Below are positions 63,960 to 64,000 of a stretch of DNA of 64,000 nt, in pieces (positions within the stretch are counted from its first letter, which is position 1; every line of letters starts with the position of its first letter). The position numbers were made by a program, and so were the translations under genes. Origin of the DNA: Azohydromonas caseinilytica (GTDB lineage: Bacteria > Pseudomonadota > Gammaproteobacteria > Burkholderiales > Burkholderiaceae_C); NCBI RefSeq assembly GCF_012927045.1, contig NZ_JABBFW010000008.1:243446-307445 (forward strand), given 5' to 3'. The notes under the pieces are model-generated. The model worked only from the letters and a program-made list of their open reading frames with translations. It was not told the origin of the DNA and made no database searches.

Positions 63960-64000
63960 ATAGGGTCAAGCCGCACGGGCAATTAGTACTGGTCAGCTTA
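63960..64000 (-). rRNA. 23S ribosomal RNA, 3' end
   Basis: Minus strand TAAGCTGACCAGTACTAATT followed by GCCCGTGCGGCTTGACCCTA is the conserved 3' end of 23S rRNA (compare GAGCTAACCGGTACTAATGA). The rest lies beyond the right edge. Confidence 0.92.

Overview
The window is about 64 kb of very GC-rich DNA from what looks like a diazotrophic betaproteobacterium of the order Burkholderiales (Rubrivivax, Azohydromonas or Ideonella-like; genus is inference). The grounds are codon use, PEP-CTERM proteins, a CyaY frataxin, the TCGAAG...CTTCGACAAGCTCAG-type interspersed palindromes, and the betaproteobacterial-type nif genes.

Region by region. 1-7.8 kb: housekeeping genes (CorA end, truncated hemoglobin, FmdB zinc ribbon, degenerate HD protein, DUF2779 protein, YkgJ-type protein, PAS histidine kinase, ferredoxin plus flavin-type protein). 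7.9-12.3 kb: kup potassium transporter behind a KdpDE-like two-component system whose kinase lacks the usual N-terminal sensor; one 17-bp motif sits upstream of both kup and the kdpD-like gene. 12.4-17.3 kb: accessory genes (MFS transporter, HicAB, a possible cysteine peptidase, GNAT, LprI-like, PEP-CTERM/LamG).

17.4-41.5 kb is a nitrogen-fixation region with at least five transcription units. (a) Leftward from 22.4 kb: fdxN, nifZ-like, nifS, nifT, an 87-aa protein, a DegT-fold protein, a SIR2-like protein, a HepT-like protein and cyaY; the DegT-, SIR2- and HepT-like proteins all lack key catalytic residues. (b) Leftward from 26.0 kb: a [2Fe-2S] ferredoxin, an Rrf2/IscR-type regulator and HscB, ending in two relics (nitrogenase-associated ArsC-like gene and modD). 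(c) Leftward from 31.6 kb: nifH, nifD, nifK and two unknown genes, with palindromic repeats in both nif spacers. (d) Rightward from 32.0 kb: an unknown 206-aa gene, draT and draG, sharing one NifA-type upstream site with nifH. (e) Leftward from 41.4 kb: nifB, a second fdxN, a HesB/IscA protein, a 112-aa protein, nifZ and a DUF3024-like gene. Sigma-54 promoters (-24/-12) can be read for all five units, and TGT-N10-ACA sites for nifH/draT, nifB and fdxN. nifEN, nifA, nifQ, nifV and nifW are not in the window and must lie elsewhere. Two genes that do not look like nif genes (a PEP-CTERM protein and a 1060-aa lipoprotein) interrupt the region.

41.8-57.4 kb: signalling genes (REC-PAS-kinase, receiver, Hpt, STAS, SpoIIE-type phosphatase, receiver, EAL, GAF, PilZ, OmpR-type regulator), an aldose epimerase and a 1343-aa Calx-beta/RTX protein built from exact 723-bp repeats. 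57.7-63.6 kb: NlpC/P60 lipoprotein, CvpA-CAP fusion and a GH2-galT-galK operon. 63.7-64 kb: terminator, 5S rRNA and the 3' end of 23S rRNA of an rRNA operon read leftward from beyond the window.
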